From: Cellulomonas endophytica | GTDB lineage: Bacteria > Actinomycetota > Actinomycetes > Actinomycetales > Cellulomonadaceae | Reading direction: 5' to 3' | NCBI RefSeq assembly: GCF_004123805.1 | Contig: NZ_RWJX01000008.1 | Coordinates: 27,697-91,696, forward strand | DNA: 64,000 bases | Shown: positions 9,177 through 20,287 of the stretch, in pieces | Layout of the letters: every line of letters starts with the position of its first letter | How positions within the stretch are numbered: position 1 is the first letter of the stretch | The notes under the pieces: model-generated | What the model saw: the letters and a program-made list of their open reading frames with translations, nothing else | What the model was told of the DNA's origin: nothing | The model's database searches: none | Position numbers and translations under genes: made by a program

Positions 9177-10474
9177 CGGAGGAACCCTTCGTAGTGCCGC
9201 TGCTCGAGCTGCGACTGGATCTGCTTCACCGTCTCGAGGCCGACGCCGACGATGATGAGCACGGACGAGCCGCCGAACGGGATGGCGGTGCTGTCGATGC
9301 CGAGCCAGATGAACACGAGCGTGGGGATCAGCGCGACGGCCGCGAGGTACAGCGAGCCGGGCGTCGTGATCCGCGTGATGACGTAGTCGAGGTACTGGGC
9401 CGTCGGGCGGCCCGCGCGGATGCCGGGGATGAACCCGCCGTACCGCTTCATGTTGTCCGCGACCTCGTCCGGGTTGAACGTGATCGCGGTGTAGAAGAAG
9501 GCGAAGAAGATGATGAGCGCGACGTACAGGAGCATGTGCAGCCCCGCGTCCGTCGGGGCGAGGTTCACGGACACCCACTGGACCCAGCCCGCCGTCTGGT
9601 CCCCGAACTGCGCCGCCAGCGTGGGCAGCTGCAGCAGCGAGGCCGCGAAGATGATGGGGATGACGCCCGACATGTTGAGCTTGATTGGGATGTAGGTGCT
9701 GGAGCCGCCGTAGGTCTTCCGGCCGACCATGCGCTTCGCGTACTGCACCGGGATGCGGCGCTGCGACTGCTCGACGAACACCACGAGCCCGATGACGAGC
9801 ACGATGACCGCGAGCACGACGAGGAACTTGCCGATGCCGCCGGAGCCGCCCGCGACGGACCACATGGCCGTCGGGAAGGTCGCCGCGATGGACGTGAAGA
9901 TGAGCAGCGACATGCCGTTGCCGATGCCGCGCTCCGTGATGAGCTCGCCCAGCCACATGATGAGGCCGGTGCCGGCGGTCATGGTGATGACCATCGAGAC
10001 GAGCACGGGCCACGACGGGTCCGGGATGACGTCGAGGGAGCAGCCCGGGAAGAGCTGGCCGCTGCGCGCCACCGTGATGACCGTCGTCGACTGCAGGACC
10101 GCCAGCGCGATCGTCAGGTACCGCGTGTACTGCGTGAGCTTCGCGGTGCCCGACTGACCCTCCTTGTGGAGGGCCTCGAAGCGCGGGATGACCACGCGCA
10201 GCAGCTGGATGATGATGCTCGCGGTGATGTAGGGCGTGATCCCGAGCGCGAAGACCGACAGCTGCAGCAGCGCACCGCCGCTGAACAGGTTGACGAGCCC
10301 GAGCAGGCTGTTGTCGTTGCCGACCTGCTCGATGCAGGCCTGCACGTTCGGGTACGACACACCGGGCGTCGGCAGGAACGAGCCGACCCGGAACACCACC
10401 ATCATGGCGATCGTGAAGAGCAGCTTGCGCCGCAGGTCGGGCGTACGGAACGCCCTCGCGAATGCGCTGAGCAC
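9173..10474 (-). CDS. secY: Preprotein translocase subunit SecY
   Basis: The 433-residue channel protein of the Sec translocon, with ten predicted transmembrane segments. It contains the first-helix plug region [11 protein letters not shown], the periplasmic [18 protein letters not shown] segment and the cytoplasmic loops with [19 protein letters not shown]. It works with SecE, also in this window. A strong hairpin precedes it and a TAGGGT hexamer follows that hairpin, which suggests transcription separate from spc. Confidence 0.98.
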
Positions 10475-10559
10475 CTGTCCTCCTGGCGCCGCCGACGGGC
10501 GGCCTCTCGTGCAGCCGGGTGGCCGGCGGTCAAGCCCGCGACGCGCGCGAGCACAGGGA

Positions 10560-10565
10560 ACCCTA
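10560..10565 (-). promoter_or_regulatory. Candidate -10 of secY-adk promoter
   Basis: TAGGGT on the minus strand, 86 bases before secY and just after the spc terminator. No good -35 is visible. Confidence 0.4.
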
Positions 10566-10589
10566 GTCGAAGAACTCCCCGGGACGGAC

Positions 10590-10627
10590 GACGGGGCCGG
10601 GGGGACGAGCGTCCCACCGGCCCCGTC
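10590..10627 (-). terminator. Terminator of the spc operon
   Basis: A long two-part hairpin. The outer stem is 10590-10600 with 10617-10627, and the inner stem GGGACG-AG-CGTCCC continues it. It starts 9 bases after the rplO stop. Confidence 0.85.
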
Positions 10628-10635
10628 GGGTCGTG

Positions 10636-11130
10636 TCAGTCCTGCGGCTGGGCGACGGAGCCGCCCGCGGCCGTGATCTTCTCGATCGCGGAGCCGGAGA
10701 AGCCGTGCGCCGTGACGGAGACCGCCACGGTGATCTCGCCGGTGCCGAGCACCTTGACGGGCGCGCCCTTGCGGACGGCACCCTTCGCGACGAGGTCCGC
10801 GACGGTGACCTCGCCACCCTGCGGGTACAGGGCGGAGAGACGGTCGAGGTTGACGACCTGGTACTCCGTGCGGAACGGGTTCTTGAAGCCGCGGAGCTTG
10901 GGCAGCCGCATGTGCAGCGGCATCTGCCCGCCCTCGAAGCCGGCGGACACCTGGTAGCGGGCCTTGGAGCCCTTGGTGCCGCGGCCCGCGGTCTTGCCCT
11001 TGGAGGCCTCACCGCGGCCGACGCGCGTCTTGGGGGTCTTCGCCCCCGGCGCCGGACGCAGGTGGTGGACCTTCAGCGTGCCGCCGGACGACGGGGTCCC
11101 CGTCGACGCGGCCTTCTCTGCGTCAGCCAT
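10636..11130 (-). CDS. rplO: Ribosomal protein L15
   Basis: A 164-residue L15 with the [23 protein letters not shown] loop region near 37-58 and [18 protein letters not shown]. About 15 extra N-terminal residues (Ala/Ser/Thr rich) precede the core, as in related actinobacteria. It is an early-assembling 50S protein contacting 23S domain II. It starts 2 bases after the rpmD stop and is the last spc gene before the terminator. Confidence 0.97.
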   Translation of the reverse strand: MADAEKAASTGTPSSGGTLKVHHLRPAPGAKTPKTRVGRGEASKGKTAGRGTKGSKARYQVSAGFEGGQMPLHMRLPKLRGFKNPFRTEYQVVNLDRLSALYPQGGEVTVADLVAKGAVRKGAPVKVLGTGEITVAVSVTAHGFSGSAIEKITAAGGSVAQPQD

Positions 11131-11132
11131 GG

Positions 11133-11315
11133 TCAGTCGACCTCCTCGACCGCGACGAGGTGCGTCACCGTCTTGACCATCCCGCGGATCTCCGGGCGGT
11201 CCTCCTTGACGACGACGTCGCCGATCCGCTTCAGGCCCAGGGTGCGCAGCGTGTCGCGCTGGTTCTGCTTGCCGCCGATGGCGGACTTCTTCTGGGTCAC
11301 CTTGAGACGGGCCAT
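11133..11315 (-). CDS. rpmD: Ribosomal protein L30
   Basis: A 60-residue L30 with [20 protein letters not shown] and [18 protein letters not shown]. Its ATG shares one base with the rpsE stop (TGATG), implying coupled translation. It is a small 50S protein near the 5S rRNA region. Confidence 0.97.
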   Translation of the reverse strand: MARLKVTQKKSAIGGKQNQRDTLRTLGLKRIGDVVVKEDRPEIRGMVKTVTHLVAVEEVD

Positions 11316-11980
11316 CACGCACCCACCTTCTCGGCCTTCGCGGCGAGGCCGGCGGCCTGGGCCCGCAGCAGCGGGGCCGGGACGACGTCCTCGAGCGGGA
11401 GGCCACGACGCGCGGCGACGGCAGCCGGCTCCTCGAGGCCACGGAGGGCCTCCACCGTCGCGTGGACGATGTTGATGGAGTTCGACGAGCCGAGGGACTT
11501 GCTCAGCACGTCGTGGATGCCGGCGCACTCGAGCACGGCGCGCACCGGACCACCGGCGATCACACCGGTACCGGGGGACGCGGGGCGCAGGAAGACGACG
11601 CCGGCGGCGGCCTCGCCCTGGACGGGGTGCGGGATGGTGCCCTGGATGCGGGGGACGCGGAAGAAGTTCTTCTTCGCCTCCTCGACACCCTTGGCGATCG
11701 CCGCGGGCACCTCCTTGGCCTTGCCGTAGCCGACCCCGACCGTGCCGTCGCCGTCGCCCACCACGACGAGCGCGGTGAAGCTGAAGCGGCGGCCGCCCTT
11801 GACGACCTTCGCGACACGGTTGATGGTGACGACGCGCTCGAGGAACGCGCTCTTCTCGGCGGAGTCGCGGCCGCCACGGCCGCCGTCACGGCCACCACGG
11901 CCGCCGTCACGGCGGTCGCGGTCGCCGCCACCGCCGCCGGCGCCCGCGGCGCCGGTGTTGCTGCGCTGAGGAGCAGCCAT
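11315..11980 (-). CDS. rpsE: Ribosomal protein S5 with Gly-Arg-rich N-terminal repeats
   Basis: Residues about 45-215 are standard S5 ([50 protein letters not shown]), a fidelity protein of the 30S body. The 221-residue length reflects an N-terminal extension of poly-Gly followed by three [12 protein letters not shown] units (residues about 12-40). Basic Gly-rich S5 extensions exist in other actinobacteria; the exact tandem repetition here is notable. It lies 46 bases after rplR. Confidence 0.98.
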   Translation of the reverse strand: MAAPQRSNTGAAGAGGGGGDRDRRDGGRGGRDGGRGGRDSAEKSAFLERVVTINRVAKVVKGGRRFSFTALVVVGDGDGTVGVGYGKAKEVPAAIAKGVEEAKKNFFRVPRIQGTIPHPVQGEAAAGVVFLRPASPGTGVIAGGPVRAVLECAGIHDVLSKSLGSSNSINIVHATVEALRGLEEPAAVAARRGLPLEDVVPAPLLRAQAAGLAAKAEKVGA

Positions 11981-12026
11981 CAGATGAACCTCTTCTTCAC
12001 GATCGTGGACGGGTCCGTCGCGCCGG

Positions 12027-12398
12027 TCACAGGGCCAGACCGCCCTCGCGGGCGCCGTCGGCCACCGCGGCCACGCGGCCGTGGTACTTGTTGCCGCCGC
12101 GGTCGAAGACGACCGCGTCGATGCCGGCGGCCTTCGCCCGCTCGGCGACGAGCTCGCCGACCCGGCGGGCCTTGGCAGTCTTGTCGCCCTCGCCGGCCCG
12201 CAGGTCGACCTCGAGCGTCGAGGCGGACACGACGGTCCGGCCGACGGCGTCGTCCACGACCTGGGCCGTGATGTGACGGGCCGACCGCGTGACCACGAGG
12301 CGCGGACGCAGCGCGGTGCCCACGACCTTCTTGCGCAGCCGCAGGTGCCGGCGGCGGCGGGAGATGGACTTGCCCTTGCCCTTGATGGAGATGGCCAT
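12027..12398 (-). CDS. rplR: Ribosomal protein L18
   Basis: A 123-residue L18, a 5S rRNA-binding protein of the central protuberance. Visible are [21 protein letters not shown] and [22 protein letters not shown] at the C-terminus. It starts 3 bases after the rplF stop. Confidence 0.97.
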   Translation of the reverse strand: MAISIKGKGKSISRRRRHLRLRKKVVGTALRPRLVVTRSARHITAQVVDDAVGRTVVSASTLEVDLRAGEGDKTAKARRVGELVAERAKAAGIDAVVFDRGGNKYHGRVAAVADGAREGGLAL

Positions 12399-12401
12399 GG
12401 C

Positions 12402-12941
12402 CTACTTCCCCGCCTTTCCGACCTTGCGGCGGACGTTCTCGCCCGCGTAGCGCACGCCCTTGCCCTTGTAGGGCTCGGGCTTGCGGATCTTGCGGATGTT
12501 CGCGGCGACCTCGCCCACCTGCTGCTTGTCGATGCCCTGCACCGAGAAGCGGGTGGGGGCCTCCACCGCGAACGTGATGCCCTCGGGCGCCGGGACGACG
12601 ACCGGGTGGGAGAAGCCCAGCGCGAACTCGAGGTCCGTGCCCTTCGCCGTCACGCGGTAACCGGTGCCGACGATCTCGAGCCTCTTCGTGTATCCCTCCG
12701 TGACCCCGGTGACGAGGTTCGCGAGGAGGGTGCGCGTCAGGCCGTGCAGCGACTTCGAGAGCCGCTCGTCGTCCGGACGCGAGACGACGAGGGCGCCCTC
12801 GTCGCTGCGCTCCACCGCGAGGGGCGCGGGGACCGTGTGCGTGAGCGAGCCCTTGGGGCCCTTCACCGTGATCTGGGGGCCGTCGATGCTGACCTCCACG
12901 CCGGCCGGCACCGGGACGGGGATCCTGCCGATTCGGGACAT
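12402..12941 (-). CDS. rplF: Ribosomal protein L6
   Basis: A 179-residue protein with the L6 duplicated fold. [19 protein letters not shown] opens the first half and the second half ends with [18 protein letters not shown], the conserved rRNA-binding signature. L6 lies beside the GTPase centre. It is 24 bases downstream of rpsH. Confidence 0.98.
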   Translation of the reverse strand: MSRIGRIPVPVPAGVEVSIDGPQITVKGPKGSLTHTVPAPLAVERSDEGALVVSRPDDERLSKSLHGLTRTLLANLVTGVTEGYTKRLEIVGTGYRVTAKGTDLEFALGFSHPVVVPAPEGITFAVEAPTRFSVQGIDKQQVGEVAANIRKIRKPEPYKGKGVRYAGENVRRKVGKAGK

Positions 12942-12965
12942 GGCGTTGCTCCTTCCGTCTCGGGC

Positions 12966-13364
12966 TTACCAGACGTAGGCGAGGACTTCCCCACCCACGC
13001 CCTTCTTGGCGGCCTGCTTGTCCGTCAGGAGGCCCGAGGACGTGGACAGGATCGCCACGCCCAGGCCGCCGAGGACCTTCGGCAGGTTGGTCGACTTGGC
13101 GTACACGCGCAGGCCCGGCTTGGACACGCGCTTGACGCCGGCGAGCGCACGCTCGCGGTTGGGGCCGTACTTGAGGGTCACCGTCAGGTTCTTGCCGACG
13201 GTGGCGTCCTCGACGCTCCAGCCGGCGATGTAGCCCTCGGCCTGGAGGATCTCGGCGATGTGCGACTTCAGCTTCGAGAACGGGATCGTCACCGTGTCGT
13301 GGTGCGCGGAGTTCGCGTTCCGGATCCGCGTCAGGAAGTCGGCGATCGGGTCGGTCATGGTCAT
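12966..13364 (-). CDS. rpsH: Ribosomal protein S8
   Basis: A 132-residue S8 with [20 protein letters not shown] and the C-terminal [20 protein letters not shown] signature that binds 16S helix 21. In enterobacteria S8 is the autoregulator of spc. Here a structured 49-base element stands just upstream (13401-13449), which makes an RNA-level control plausible but unproven. Confidence 0.98.
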   Translation of the reverse strand: MTMTDPIADFLTRIRNANSAHHDTVTIPFSKLKSHIAEILQAEGYIAGWSVEDATVGKNLTVTLKYGPNRERALAGVKRVSKPGLRVYAKSTNLPKVLGGLGVAILSTSSGLLTDKQAAKKGVGGEVLAYVW

Positions 13365-13400
13365 GCGGGGGCCTCAGCCCTCTCTCGTCGGGGTATCCGG

Positions 13401-13449
13401 GCCGGCACCGCCGTCCCGCAGCACGGGGCTGCGGCGGTGGCGTGCCGGC
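13401..13449 (-). ncRNA. Structured element between rpsN and rpsH
   Basis: In the 113-base gap the mRNA can form an 8-base-pair outer stem (13401-13408 with 13442-13449). Inside it, CCGCAG/CTGCGG (13416-13421 with 13429-13434) or a competing CACCGCCG/CGGCGGTG pairing can form. The two inner pairings overlap the outer stem, so alternative structures are possible. It could be an attenuator, an mRNA processing site or an S8-type autoregulatory site. Confidence 0.45.
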
Positions 13450-13477
13450 GCCGGACCTACCGACGCTCGTGGGGGTG

Positions 13478-13663
13478 TTACCAGGAGCTCTTGGTGACGC
13501 CGGGCAGCTCGCCGCGGTGCGCCATCTCGCGCACGCAGATCCGGCACAGGCCGAACTTGCGGTACACGGAGTGCGGGCGGCCGCAGCGCTGGCAGCGGGT
13601 GTACGCGCGGACGGCGAACTTCTGCTTGCCCGCGGCCTTGTTGATCAGGGCGGTCTTGGCCAT
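13478..13663 (-). CDS. rpsN: Ribosomal protein S14, zinc type
   Basis: A 61-residue short S14 (type Z) with both Cys pairs of the zinc ribbon, CQRCGRP and CRICVRE, and the closing [10 protein letters not shown]. It binds the 3' domain of 16S rRNA in the 30S head. It starts 2 bases after the rplE stop. The zinc-free long paralogue is not in this window. Confidence 0.98.
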   Translation of the reverse strand: MAKTALINKAAGKQKFAVRAYTRCQRCGRPHSVYRKFGLCRICVREMAHRGELPGVTKSSW

Positions 13664-13665
13664 GC

Positions 13666-14237
13666 TCAGTTCTCCTTGAACGGGAAGCCGAGGAGCTTGA
13701 GGAACGCGCGGCCCTCGTCGTCCGTCGTCGCGGTGGTCACGACCGTGATGTCCATGCCGCGGACGCGGTCGATCCGGTCCTGGTCGATCTCGGGGAACAC
13801 GGACTGCTCCACGAGGCCGAAGGTGTAGTTGCCGTGGCCGTCGAACTGCTGCGGCGACAGCCCGCGGAAGTCGCGGATGCGCGGCAGGGCGACCGACAGC
13901 AGGCGGTCCAGGAACTCCCACGCGCGGTCGCCGCGGAGGGTGACGTGCGCGCCGATCGGCATGCCCTCGCGGAGCTTGAACTGCGCGATGGACTTGCGGG
14001 CCTTGGTGACCTGCGGCTTCTGGCCCGTGATCTGGGTGAGGTCGCGGATGGCGCCCTCGATGAGCTTCGAGTCCTTGGCGGCCTCGCCCACGCCCATGTT
14101 CACGACGACCTTCACCAGGCGCGCGACCTGGTTGATGTTGTCGTGGCCGAACTGCTCGTGCAGAGCCGTGCGGATCTCGAAGTTGTAGCGCGTCTTGAGG
14201 CGCGGCAGGGCCGGGGCCTCGACGGTGGTCTGCGACA

Positions 14238-14238
<1 letters not shown>
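13666..14238 (-). CDS. rplE: Ribosomal protein L5
   Basis: A 190-residue L5, the central-protuberance protein contacting 5S rRNA and the P-site tRNA. It includes [37 protein letters not shown] and DIVVTT-like [17 protein letters not shown]. About 10 residues longer than E. coli L5 at the N-terminus. ATG 14238 overlaps the rplX stop by one base. Confidence 0.98.
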
Positions 14239-14579
<341 letters not shown>

Positions 14580-14581
14580 GG

Positions 14582-14950
14582 TCAGAGCACCTCCGGCGCC
14601 AGCGAGATGATCTTCATGAACTTCTTGTCGCGCAGCTCGCGGCCCACGGGGCCGAAGATGCGCGTGCCACGGGGCTCCCCGTCGTTCTTGAGGATCACGG
14701 CCGCGTTCTCGTCGAACTTGATGTACGAGCCGTCCGGGCGGCGGCGCTCCTTGCGGGTGCGCACGACGACCGCCTTGACGACGTCGCCCTTCTTGACGTT
14801 GCCACCCGGGATGGCGTCCTTCACCGTGGCGACGATGACGTCGCCGATGCCGGCGTACCGGCGGCCGGAGCCGCCGAGCACACGGATGCAGAGGATCTCC
14901 TTGGCACCCGTGTTGTCAGCGACACGCAGTCGCGACTCCTGCTGGATCAT
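14582..14950 (-). CDS. rplN: Ribosomal protein L14
   Basis: A 122-residue L14, exactly the usual length, beginning [20 protein letters not shown] and containing the signature [20 protein letters not shown]14 forms intersubunit bridges with 16S helix 14. It is the first spc gene here. A 270-base gap with a terminator, promoter and structured leader separates it from rpsQ. Confidence 0.98.
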   Translation of the reverse strand: MIQQESRLRVADNTGAKEILCIRVLGGSGRRYAGIGDVIVATVKDAIPGGNVKKGDVVKAVVVRTRKERRRPDGSYIKFDENAAVILKNDGEPRGTRIFGPVGRELRDKKFMKIISLAPEVL

Positions 14951-15064
14951 TGCCTGCTCCTGTCGTCCGACGGGTTCTCGACGTCACCGTGGGGCACGTG
15001 CCTACACGTGCCCGCCCGGTGAGCCTGAGCCTGGTCGGACGTCGTTGCCGTGATGCACACGTCG

Positions 15065-15129
15065 CGCGGGCGGCAGCCGGGCCACCGGGGTGCTCCCCCG
15101 GGGTCGATCCCGTCGTGCTGCCGCCCGCG
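15065..15129 (-). ncRNA. Structured leader of the spc operon
   Basis: In the 5' leader of rplN the arms 15065-15076 and 15118-15129 form a perfect 12-base-pair stem. They enclose a second hairpin CCGGGG-TGCTC-CCCCGG type. Transcription from the promoter at 15172-15200 would include it about 115 bases before rplN. It may be an r-protein feedback site or an attenuator; I do not recognise a known family. Confidence 0.5.
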
Positions 15130-15171
15130 CCCGTGGGCAACTGGTCGCTCGCGCGATGCGCAAACCGCCCG

Positions 15172-15200
15172 ATCGTACCCGACCGGGCGGCCTGCGGTCA
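15172..15200 (-). promoter_or_regulatory. spc operon promoter
   Basis: On the minus strand TGACCG (15195-15200), 17 bases, then TACGAT (15172-15177). It follows the rpsQ hairpin directly, so the S10 and spc units are separately transcribed, with start near 15165. Confidence 0.6.
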
Positions 15201-15218
15201 CCTCCCCTGGTGGGGAGG
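15201..15218 (-). terminator. Hairpin after rpsQ
   Basis: CCTCCCC (15201-15207), loop TGGT, GGGGAGG (15212-15218), only two bases past the rpsQ stop. A further imperfect stem with CCGCCCG and CGGGCGG follows. Candidate end of the S10 operon. Confidence 0.6.
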
Positions 15219-15220
15219 GG

Positions 15221-15514
15221 TCACTTGGCCTTCTCGAGGACCTCGACGACGCGCCAGCGCTTCGTGGCGGACAGCGGCCGGGTCTCCATGATGAGGACCA
15301 GGTCGCCGACGCCGGCCGTGCTGGCCTCGTCGTGGGCCTTGACCTTGGACGTGCGCCGCATCACCTTGCCGTAGAGCGGGTGCTTGACCCGGTCCTCGAC
15401 CTCGACGACGACGGTCTTGTCCATCTTGTCCGACACGACGTAGCCGCGGCGGGTCTTGCGGTAGGGGCGGGCCTCGGCGACCGGGGTCGCGCTGGCCGTC
15501 TCGTTCTCAGTCAT
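15221..15514 (-). CDS. rpsQ: Ribosomal protein S17
   Basis: A 97-residue S17. The OB-fold core contains [20 protein letters not shown] and [19 protein letters not shown], which bind 16S helix 11. The N-terminal ~15 residues are an acidic/Thr-rich extension. It follows rpmC by 7 bases and is the last S10 gene. Confidence 0.98.
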   Translation of the reverse strand: MTENETASATPVAEARPYRKTRRGYVVSDKMDKTVVVEVEDRVKHPLYGKVMRRTSKVKAHDEASTAGVGDLVLIMETRPLSATKRWRVVEVLEKAK

Positions 15515-15521
15515 GTCAGCC

Positions 15522-15761
15522 TCACTCGCTCACGGTCGGAGCGGTCCGGATGCCGAGCTCGCGCTCGCGCAGGATCGTGTAGATCCGCGCGATGTCGCGA
15601 CGCACGGCCTTGAGCCGGCCGTGGCTCTCCAGCTGGCCGGTCGCCGACTGGAAGCGGAGGTTGAACAGCTCCTCCTTGGCCTTCTTGAGCTCGGCCACCA
15701 GCTTCTCGTCGTCGAACCCGTCCAGCTCCGAGGGAGCCAGGTCCTTGGTTCCGATCGCCAT
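15522..15761 (-). CDS. rpmC: Ribosomal protein L29
   Basis: A 79-residue two-helix protein with [20 protein letters not shown] and [19 protein letters not shown]. It sits at the exit tunnel next to L23, where SRP and trigger factor dock. ATG 15761 shares a base with the rplP stop (TGATG). Confidence 0.97.
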   Translation of the reverse strand: MAIGTKDLAPSELDGFDDEKLVAELKKAKEELFNLRFQSATGQLESHGRLKAVRRDIARIYTILRERELGIRTAPTVSE

Positions 15762-16177
15762 CAGTTACCACCCTCGCGGACCACGAATCGGGTCTTCATC
15801 GGGAGCTTGTGCTGCGCGCGGCGCATGGCCTCGCGGGCGAGCTCCTCCGGGACGCCGGCCAGCTCGAAGAGCACGCGGCCGGGCTTGACGTTCGCGATCC
15901 ACCACTCCGGCGAGCCCTTGCCGGAACCCATGCGGGTCTCGGCGGGCTTCTTCGTCAGAGGACGGTCCGGGTAGATGTTGATCCAGACCTTCCCGCCACG
16001 CTTGATGTGGCGGGTCATGGCGATACGCGCGGCCTCGATCTGCCGGTTCGTGACGTAGGCGGGCTCGAGGGCCTGGATGCCGTACTCGCCGAAGGAGATC
16101 GCGGTGCCACCCGTCGCGGCGCCGGAGCGCCCGGGGTGGTGCTGCTTGCGGTGCTTGAGTCGACGCGGGATGAGCAC
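15761..16177 (-). CDS. rplP: Ribosomal protein L16
   Basis: A 138-residue L16 starting with [22 protein letters not shown], then the family signature [20 protein letters not shown] and [20 protein letters not shown]16 organises the A-site tRNA-binding region of the 50S. It starts 3 bases after the rpsC stop. Confidence 0.98.
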   Translation of the reverse strand: MLIPRRLKHRKQHHPGRSGAATGGTAISFGEYGIQALEPAYVTNRQIEAARIAMTRHIKRGGKVWINIYPDRPLTKKPAETRMGSGKGSPEWWIANVKPGRVLFELAGVPEELAREAMRRAQHKLPMKTRFVVREGGN

Positions 16178-16180
16178 GGC

Positions 16181-17011
16181 TCAGGCCTCCGTTCCGGTCT
16201 CGGCCGGCGCCGCGGCGGGCGCGGCGTCGGCGGCAACGGCCTCCGCGGGGGCGTCGGAGCGCTCCGGACGACGCGCGGCACCCGTACGGGGGCCGCGGTC
16301 GGGACGGTCGCCGCCCGTGCGCGGGCCGCGGGGGGCACGAGGCGCCTGGGCCTGCGTCGCCGCGAACTCGCGCTCGGTCATGTCGCCCTTGTAGACCCAG
16401 ACCTTCACGCCGATGCGGCCGAAGGTCGTGCGGGCCTCGAAGAAGCCGTAGTCGATGTTCGCGCGGAGCGTGTGCAGCGGCACCCGGCCCTCGCGGTAGA
16501 ACTCCGTGCGGCTCATCTCCGCGCCGCCGAGGCGGCCGGAGACCTGCACGCGGACGCCCTTGGCGCCGGCGCGCTGCGCGGACTGGATGCCCTTGCGCAT
16601 GGCGCGGCGGAACGACACACGGCTCGCGAGCTGCTCGGCGATGCCCTGGGCGACCAGCTGGGCCTCGATCTCGGCGTTCTTGACCTCGAGGATGTTCAGC
16701 TGGACCTGCTTGCCCGTGAGCTTCTCGAGCTCGCCGCGGATGCGGTCGGCCTCGGCCCCACGACGCCCGATGACGATGCCCGGGCGGGCGGTGTGGATGT
16801 CGACGCGGACGCGGTCGCGCGTCCGCTCGATCTCCACCTTGGCGATGCCGGCGCGCTCCAGGCCCGTGCTCATGAGCTTGCGGATCTGGACGTCCTCGCG
16901 GACGTAGTCGCGGTAGCGCTGACCCGGCTTCGTCGAGTCGGCGAACCAGCGCGAGCGGTGGTCAGTCGTGATGCCCAGGCGGTACCCGAGCGGGTTGACC
17001 TTCTGTCCCAC
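16181..17011 (-). CDS. rpsC: Ribosomal protein S3 with extended C-terminal tail
   Basis: A 276-residue protein. Residues 1-215 are S3: [20 protein letters not shown] start, KH domain with [20 protein letters not shown], and [10 protein letters not shown]3 forms the mRNA entry site with helicase activity. The last ~60 residues are an Arg/Pro/Gly then Ala-rich tail, as seen in high-G+C actinobacteria. The GTG at 17011 shares its first base with the rplV TAG stop; longer upstream frames are not homologous. Confidence 0.97.
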   Translation of the reverse strand: MGQKVNPLGYRLGITTDHRSRWFADSTKPGQRYRDYVREDVQIRKLMSTGLERAGIAKVEIERTRDRVRVDIHTARPGIVIGRRGAEADRIRGELEKLTGKQVQLNILEVKNAEIEAQLVAQGIAEQLASRVSFRRAMRKGIQSAQRAGAKGVRVQVSGRLGGAEMSRTEFYREGRVPLHTLRANIDYGFFEARTTFGRIGVKVWVYKGDMTEREFAATQAQAPRAPRGPRTGGDRPDRGPRTGAARRPERSDAPAEAVAADAAPAAAPAETGTEA

Positions 17012-17412
17012 TAGCGGGCCCCTCCCTTGGTGGTGGCCTTCGCACGGGCCGCCTCGCGCGCCTCCTGGCGCGACGCGACGACGACCGTGATGTGGCTCGT
17101 GCGCTTGAGGATCCGGCCGGCACGCCCCTGGGCGCGCGGACGGAACCGCTTGAGGGTCGGGCCCTCGTCGACGTACGCCTCCGCGATGTAGAGGTCGCCC
17201 TCGTCGAACCGGACGCTGTCCCGCGCCGCCGTCTGGCGGGCGTTGGCGATCGCCGACTCCACGACCTTCAGCACGGTCTGGCCCGCGGTCTGCGGGGCGA
17301 ACCGCAGCGTGGACACGGCCTCGCCGGCCCCCTTGCCACGGACGAGGTCGACGACGCGCCGGGCCTTCTGGGGCGTGACGCGGACGAACCGCGCCTTCGC
17401 CTTGGCTTCCAT
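17011..17412 (-). CDS. rplV: Ribosomal protein L22
   Basis: A 133-residue L22 whose beta-hairpin ([20 protein letters not shown]) lines the exit tunnel near the macrolide site. ATG 17412 is chosen because the conserved sequence begins [20 protein letters not shown]; an ATG 48 bases upstream adds unrelated residues. The tail is Ala/Lys-rich. Confidence 0.97.
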   Translation of the reverse strand: MEAKAKARFVRVTPQKARRVVDLVRGKGAGEAVSTLRFAPQTAGQTVLKVVESAIANARQTAARDSVRFDEGDLYIAEAYVDEGPTLKRFRPRAQGRAGRILKRTSHITVVVASRQEAREAARAKATTKGGAR

Positions 17413-17463
17413 TGCAGTCCTGCCTTCTGTGTTGTGCCGGAGGTGTCGCTGCTGACCCATCGG

Positions 17464-17745
17464 TCAGCGACGACGACCCTTCCGGTCGTCCTTCTCGTGG
17501 CCGCGGAAGGTCCGCGTGGGGGCGAACTCGCCCAGCTTGTGGCCGACCATCGCCTCGGTGACGAACACCGGCGTGTGCTTGCGGCCGTCGTGCACCGCGA
17601 ACGTGTGGCCGAGGAAGTCGGGCGTGATGACCGAACGACGGGACCAGGTCTTGATGACGTTCTTCGACCCGGCCGCGTTCTGGACGTCGACCTTCTTCTG
17701 GAGGTGGCCGTCGACGAACGGCCCCTTCTTCAGGCTGCGTGGCAT
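17464..17745 (-). CDS. rpsS: Ribosomal protein S19
   Basis: A 93-residue S19 beginning [19 protein letters not shown], with the signature [20 protein letters not shown] near 62-81. It forms the 30S head with S13. It lies 11 bases after rplB. Confidence 0.98.
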   Translation of the reverse strand: MPRSLKKGPFVDGHLQKKVDVQNAAGSKNVIKTWSRRSVITPDFLGHTFAVHDGRKHTPVFVTEAMVGHKLGEFAPTRTFRGHEKDDRKGRRR

Positions 17746-17756
17746 CTGCGGACTCC

Positions 17757-18593
<837 letters not shown>

Positions 18594-18623
18594 GGGGACC
18601 TGTCCTCACTCTGCTCTGCGTGC

Positions 18624-18929
18624 TCAGCCGACCGGACCGCCGAAGATGTCGATCGACCCCTCGCGGAGGGTGACGATCGCCCGCTTCGTGTCCTTGCGAC
18701 GGCCGATGCCGAACCGGGTGCGCCGGGCCTTGCCCTGGCGGTTGGCGGTGTTGACCGAGTCGACCTTGACGCCGAAGACCTGCTCGACGGCGATCTTGAT
18801 CTCGGTCTTGTTGGCCCGCGGGTCGACGAGGAACGTGTACTTGCCCTCGTCGAGCAGCGCGTAGCTCTTCTCCGACACGACCGGCGCGATCAGGACGTCG
18901 CGCGGGTCCTTGCCCAGCGTGGCGCTCAC
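18624..18929 (-). CDS. rplW: Ribosomal protein L23
   Basis: A 101-residue L23 with [20 protein letters not shown] and [16 protein letters not shown]. It is the exit-tunnel dock for trigger factor and SRP. GTG 18929 overlaps the rplD stop by four bases (GTGA). Confidence 0.98.
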   Translation of the reverse strand: MSATLGKDPRDVLIAPVVSEKSYALLDEGKYTFLVDPRANKTEIKIAVEQVFGVKVDSVNTANRQGKARRTRFGIGRRKDTKRAIVTLREGSIDIFGGPVG

Positions 18930-19600
18930 TCTGCGGCCTCCTCGGCGGCGTCGACGGCCGTGGCGCGCGAGGTGCCCGCGAGGAACGCGTCGAGCGCGCC
19001 CTGCGTGAACACGACGTCGTCGCTGACGAGCACGTCGTAGGTGTTGAGCTGGTCGGCGACGAGCAGGTGGACCCGCTCGACGTTGCGCAGCGACTTCCAG
19101 GTCGTCTCGTCCGACCGCTCGACGACGACGAGCACGTGCCGGCGCGGCGAGAGCGTCTCGAGCACCTTCACGGCGGCCTTCGTCGAGGGGGCCTCGCCGA
19201 TGCCGAAGCCGGAGACGACGTGCACGCGGCCGGCCCGGGCGCGGTCCGAGAGAGCACCGCGGAGCGCCGCGGCCTTCATCTTCTTCGGGGTGCGCTGCGA
19301 GTAGTCGCGCGGCTGCGGGCCGTGCACCGTGCCACCGCCGGCGAACTGCGGGGCGCGGGTCGAGCCCTGGCGCGCGCGGCCGGTGCCCTTCTGCTTGTAC
19401 GGCTTGCGACCACCGCCGCGGACCTCGCCGCGGGTCTTGGTCGCGTGCGTCCCCTGGCGGGCCGCGGCGAGCTGCGCCACGACGACCTGGTGGATCAGGG
19501 GGACGTTGGTCTGCACGTCGAAGACGTCACCGGGCAGCTCGGCCTGGCCGGCCTTCGCCCCCGCGGCGTCGACGACGTCGACGGTCAGCGTGTCGCTCAT
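18926..19600 (-). CDS. rplD: Ribosomal protein L4
   Basis: A 224-residue L4. The tunnel-lining loop contains [21 protein letters not shown] near 65-85 and the core [19 protein letters not shown] segment follows. The start is ATG 19600, where homology begins ([18 protein letters not shown]). In enterobacteria L4 represses the S10 operon; nothing here shows whether this L4 does. Confidence 0.97.
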   Translation of the reverse strand: MSDTLTVDVVDAAGAKAGQAELPGDVFDVQTNVPLIHQVVVAQLAAARQGTHATKTRGEVRGGGRKPYKQKGTGRARQGSTRAPQFAGGGTVHGPQPRDYSQRTPKKMKAAALRGALSDRARAGRVHVVSGFGIGEAPSTKAAVKVLETLSPRRHVLVVVERSDETTWKSLRNVERVHLLVADQLNTYDVLVSDDVVFTQGALDAFLAGTSRATAVDAAEEAAE

Positions 19601-19605
19601 GCGTC

Positions 19606-20265
19606 TCACGCGCCCTTCACAGCGTTCCGCACGAGCACGACGCCGCCCTTGGGGCCCGGGACGGCGCCCTTGACGAGCACCAGACCCTTCTCGGCGTCGA
19701 CCGCGTGCACGGTCAGGTTCTGGGTGGTCTGACGGGCGACGCCCATCCGACCGGCCATCCGCATGCCCTTGAACACGCGCGACGGGGTGGAGGCCCCGCC
19801 GATCGAGCCGGGCTTGCGGTGGTTGCGGTGCGCACCGTGGGAGGCGCCGACGCCGTGGAAGCCGTGACGCTTCATGACACCGGCGGTGCCCTTGCCCTTG
19901 GTGGTCCCGACGACGTCGACGGCGGAGCCCGCCGTGAAGACGGACGCCGTGATCTCCTGGCCGAGCGCGTAGGCGCCGGCGTCGGGGGTGCGGATCTCGA
20001 CCACGTGCCGGCGGGGGGTGACCCCGGCCTTCTCGAAGTGGCCCTTGAGCGGCTTGGTGACCTTGCGGGGGTCGATCTGGCCGGAGGCCAGCTGGACCGC
20101 GGCGTAGCCGTCCGTCTCAGCGGAGCGGACCTGCGTCACGACGTTCGTGCCGACGGCGAGGACGGTGACGGGCACGAGACGCCCCTCGGCGTCCCACACC
20201 TGCGTCATGCCGAGCTTCGTGCCGAGCAGCGCCGTGACGGGGCGCGCGTTCTGCTGGGTAGACAT
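19606..20265 (-). CDS. rplC: Ribosomal protein L3
   Basis: A 219-residue L3 with [20 protein letters not shown] near the start, and [20 protein letters not shown] plus [13 protein letters not shown] forming the finger that reaches the peptidyl-transferase centre. It initiates 50S assembly with L24. It is 22 bases after rpsJ. Confidence 0.98.
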   Translation of the reverse strand: MSTQQNARPVTALLGTKLGMTQVWDAEGRLVPVTVLAVGTNVVTQVRSAETDGYAAVQLASGQIDPRKVTKPLKGHFEKAGVTPRRHVVEIRTPDAGAYALGQEITASVFTAGSAVDVVGTTKGKGTAGVMKRHGFHGVGASHGAHRNHRKPGSIGGASTPSRVFKGMRMAGRMGVARQTTQNLTVHAVDAEKGLVLVKGAVPGPKGGVVLVRNAVKGA

Positions 20266-20287
20266 GAGGATCAGTTCCTTCCCAGCG

